A program made the translations under genes and the position numbers. From assembly GCA_964492485.1 (NCBI GenBank), contig CAZBKM010000010.1, positions 1 through 64,000 of the forward strand: a DNA stretch of 64,000 bases. The letters are read 5' to 3'. Shown one piece after another: positions 62,035 through 64,000 of the stretch; the first letter of the stretch is position 1, and each line of letters opens with the position of its first letter. The notes beneath the pieces are model-generated. The model saw nothing but the letters and a program-made list of their open reading frames with translations. It had not been told where the DNA came from and searched no databases. Source of the stretch: UBA5336 sp964492485 (lineage in GTDB: Bacteria > Pseudomonadota > Alphaproteobacteria > Caulobacterales > Hyphomonadaceae).

Positions 62035-63837
62035 TCAGGCCCTGTTCTGGCGCCGCTGCGGCATGGCAATCACATTGGTGTCGCCGGAGGTCCCTTCAAG
62101 CCGCGCATCCTGGCGGACGTCGACGATTTCGGTCCCGGGAATGGCGGCCAGGACCGCCTGAACCGCCGGATGCCCCTGGACGGCGGCGATCTTCTCGGCC
62201 CGAAGACGTGCCCGCTTTTCCTTGAACGTCTCCGCACCCTCTTCCACGCGCGAGACCGTCCAGACCTCGTCGGTGATGCGTTCCAGCGTATCGGCGAGGC
62301 GCCGCAGCAGATCCGGCGGGGCGCCCTCCTTGACTGCGCAGACCACCGTCCCGCGGCGCACATCGGCCGGCTTGAGATAGGTCTCCACATCGCCGAGCAG
62401 CATGGCCTCCCTGTGGCTCGAGAGCAGATCCAGCACATCCTCGAAACCGAAGGACCCGGCGTCTCCGCCCGGTGCGCCTGAACCGGAATCTCCACCGGCG
62501 CCAGGATTGGTGCCACCAGGGTCGGTCCGACCCGATTCGGTCGTGCCAGGCTCGCGCGCCGTCGACGCCTCGGCGAGCCGGCGCGCCGCCTCCTCCGGTG
62601 AGGGCAGGTTTGCTGCGGCCACGAGCCGCAGGATCACCATGCGGGCCGCCACCGCGGCATCGGGCGCCGTCTGGGCGTCGCGATAACCCGATAACAGGAT
62701 CTGCCAGTCGCGTGCGGCCGCTGCCGGCGTCACCTTCTCCGCCAAAGCCAGGGTGCGCTCGGTCCAATCCCTGGGCCCGCCAGTGTCGTAATCCGCACCG
62801 ACCGCCTGCGCCGTCGCCAGGTCTGCTGCAATGTCGATCAGATCTTTCAGGACGACGAGGGGATCGGCGCCGGCATCGAATTGTTCGGCCAGTTCCGCCA
62901 CCGCACCGCGGCCATCGCCCGACAGCGCACGCTCCAGCAGGTCATACAGGCGCAACCGGTCGCCCAGGCCCAGCATCTCGCGCATCTGGAGACCGGTCAC
63001 CGCCTCGCCACCCACCGATTGGACCAGGGCCTGGTCCAGGATCGACAGCCCATCGCGAACCGATCCCTCTGCCGCGCGGGCGATCAGCGCGAGCGCATCG
63101 GCCTCGACATGCGCGCCCTCGCGGTCCGCCACCCGCCCCAGGTGGCGTGCCAGTGCCGGCGTGTCGAGCCGTTTCAGGTCGAAGCGCTGACAGCGCGACA
63201 GGACCGTCACGGGCACCTTGCGGATCTCCGTCGTGGCGAAGATGAACTTCACATGCGGTGGCGGCTCCTCGAGGGTCTTCAGAAGTGCATTGAAGGCCGC
63301 CGTCGACAGCATGTGCACCTCGTCTATGATGTAGACCTTGTAGCGCGCGGACACCGGCGTGTAGCGGGTTCCGTCGAGGAGATCGCGCATGTCGGCGACG
63401 CCGGTGCGCGAGGCCGCGTCCAGCTCCAGAACATCGGGATGCTGACTGCGCATGATCGCGGCGCAATGGTCACCGGGTGGGTCGAGCCGGATCGACGGGC
63501 GGGCCTTGCCGTCTCGGGCATAGTTGAGCGCGCGCGCCAGAAGCCGCGCGGTCGTCGTCTTGCCCACGCCACGCACACCGGTAAGCATGAAGGCGTGGGC
63601 GATCCGGTCGGCCTCGAACGCATTGGTCAAGGTCCGCACCATGGCGTCCTGACCGATCAGGTCCTCGAACCGGCGGGGCCGGTACTTCCGCGCGAGAACC
63701 TGGTATCCGCCATCGGCGCCGGCCCCTGTTCCGGCTCCCCGCGCGGCCCCGGCTTCGGCCTCATCGAACATGGACGGCGTGTCCGGGTCGGGACCGGCCT
63801 CGCTCGGCGCATCGGTGTTGGGCGCGTCATTGTCCAT
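62035..63837 (-). CDS. dnaX: DNA polymerase III subunits gamma and tau
   Basis: This 600-residue clamp-loader ATPase has Walker A GVRGVGKTT (Lys93), Walker B YIIDEVHML and the SRC motif CQRF. Instead of the four-cysteine zinc module of E. coli, only HCAAIM remains, which to my knowledge is normal in alphaproteobacteria. Residues about 425-465 are a Gly/Pro/Ser linker; the C-terminal tau part should bind polymerase alpha. N-terminal residues 1-45 are acidic and disordered. No obvious frameshift slippery site was seen. Confidence 0.95.
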   Translation of the reverse strand: MDNDAPNTDAPSEAGPDPDTPSMFDEAEAGAARGAGTGAGADGGYQVLARKYRPRRFEDLIGQDAMVRTLTNAFEADRIAHAFMLTGVRGVGKTTTARLLARALNYARDGKARPSIRLDPPGDHCAAIMRSQHPDVLELDAASRTGVADMRDLLDGTRYTPVSARYKVYIIDEVHMLSTAAFNALLKTLEEPPPHVKFIFATTEIRKVPVTVLSRCQRFDLKRLDTPALARHLGRVADREGAHVEADALALIARAAEGSVRDGLSILDQALVQSVGGEAVTGLQMREMLGLGDRLRLYDLLERALSGDGRGAVAELAEQFDAGADPLVVLKDLIDIAADLATAQAVGADYDTGGPRDWTERTLALAEKVTPAAAARDWQILLSGYRDAQTAPDAAVAARMVILRLVAAANLPSPEEAARRLAEASTAREPGTTESGRTDPGGTNPGAGGDSGSGAPGGDAGSFGFEDVLDLLSSHREAMLLGDVETYLKPADVRRGTVVCAVKEGAPPDLLRRLADTLERITDEVWTVSRVEEGAETFKEKRARLRAEKIAAVQGHPAVQAVLAAIPGTEIVDVRQDARLEGTSGDTNVIAMPQRRQNRA

Positions 63838-63976
63838 GGGGTCATCATGGCGCGCGCCCCCCGCCCCGGCAATGGCCCCGGCCGGTCCGGCCTGTGGGAT
63901 ACCGGCCGCGCGCTCCGGCCCGGCGTTGCAATTGGCCCGCCCGATGATACGGGAAGCCTATTGCGGAGGATATCGA

Positions 63977-64000
63977 ATGAGCGACCCCGTCAGCGACCTT
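63977..64000 (+). CDS. start of a gene cut by the window end
   Basis: ATG 63977 is preceded by GGAGGA at a good distance and opens MSDPVSDL before the window ends. It is divergent from dnaX. Too little is present to name it. Confidence 0.5.

Noticed and set aside
63300..63540. Loss of the zinc module in DnaX as a defect
   Set aside because: The single-Cys HCxAIM form is, to my knowledge, usual in alphaproteobacterial DnaX, so it is a lineage trait.
63838..63976. Possible SRP RNA (ffs) near dnaX
   Set aside because: The conserved GGTCAGG...GGAAGCAGC core is absent from the gap.

Overview
The window is strongly GC-rich, densely coded chromosomal DNA from an alphaproteobacterium. This is indicated by the fbcF-B-C cytochrome bc1 operon, the rpoZ-spoT-pyrE-pdxJ-acpS-rnc-era run, the dnaX-ybaB-recR run, MmcB with an alphaproteobacterial LexA box (GAAC-N7-GAAC), a DnaX without the usual four-cysteine zinc site, and a Caulobacter-type Cpa/Tad cluster. 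The OMR-type TonB receptor and the overall style fit the Caulobacterales/Maricaulales/Parvularculales side of the class. I cannot name a genus from sequence alone. No phage, insertion sequence, plasmid or CRISPR array is visible. About 64 protein genes, one of them cut by the window end, and one tRNA gene are supported.

Layout. 1-4.8 kb: a tRNA-Gly(CCC) gene, then a tightly packed minus-strand operon of four lipoproteins: an S8 subtilisin-like protease, a stand-alone I9-like (subtilisin propeptide-like) lipoprotein, an unknown lipoprotein and an M23 peptidase. This is the least familiar system in the window. 4.9-7 kb: sirtuin CobB, SOS-regulated MmcB, and an orphan protein with a beta-clamp-binding-like motif. 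7.2-10.2 kb: cytochrome bc1, with an unusual insertion in cytochrome b. 10.4-11.8 kb: hemF-tspO (tetrapyrrole). 11.7-14.8 kb: CCA-adding enzyme, DUF6111, CoA pyrophosphatase and DUF1285 genes. 14.9-21.8 kb: MoxR ATPase, DUF58, DUF4159/BatA-like and VWA-like membrane proteins in one coupled operon. 21.9-26.8 kb: GNAT, a short-chain dehydrogenase, two small exported proteins, pirin, a QueD-like protein and QueC.

27-31.3 kb: a TonB-dependent receptor and a PQQ-type sugar dehydrogenase lipoprotein. 31.3-38.4 kb: minus-strand Tad/Cpa pilus assembly core (cpaB, cpaC, a tiny lipoprotein in the cpaD position, cpaE, cpaF, tadB, tadC) without pilin or prepilin peptidase. 38.6-42.6 kb: lipid A/Kdo operon (DUF374 acyltransferase, waaA, lpxK, lpxL-like). 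42.6-43.9 kb: type 5 uracil-DNA glycosylase and NYN-domain protein. 44-50.1 kb: rpoZ through era, where overlapping start/stop codons link most genes; lepB is absent between acpS and rnc. 50.3-53.7 kb: radA-cvpA-purF. 53.9-58.2 kb: SDR, lytic transglycosylase, dapA, smpB. 58.2-63.8 kb: glnD, recR, ybaB, dnaX on the minus strand. A gene start is cut by the right edge.

At least seven intergenic gaps or gene ends carry members of small palindromic repeat families. In four places the outer edge of the hairpin supplies the stop codon of the adjacent gene (petC, the VWA-like gene, the SDR at 22.5 kb, purF). All functions are assigned by reading motifs and gene order; no database search was possible.
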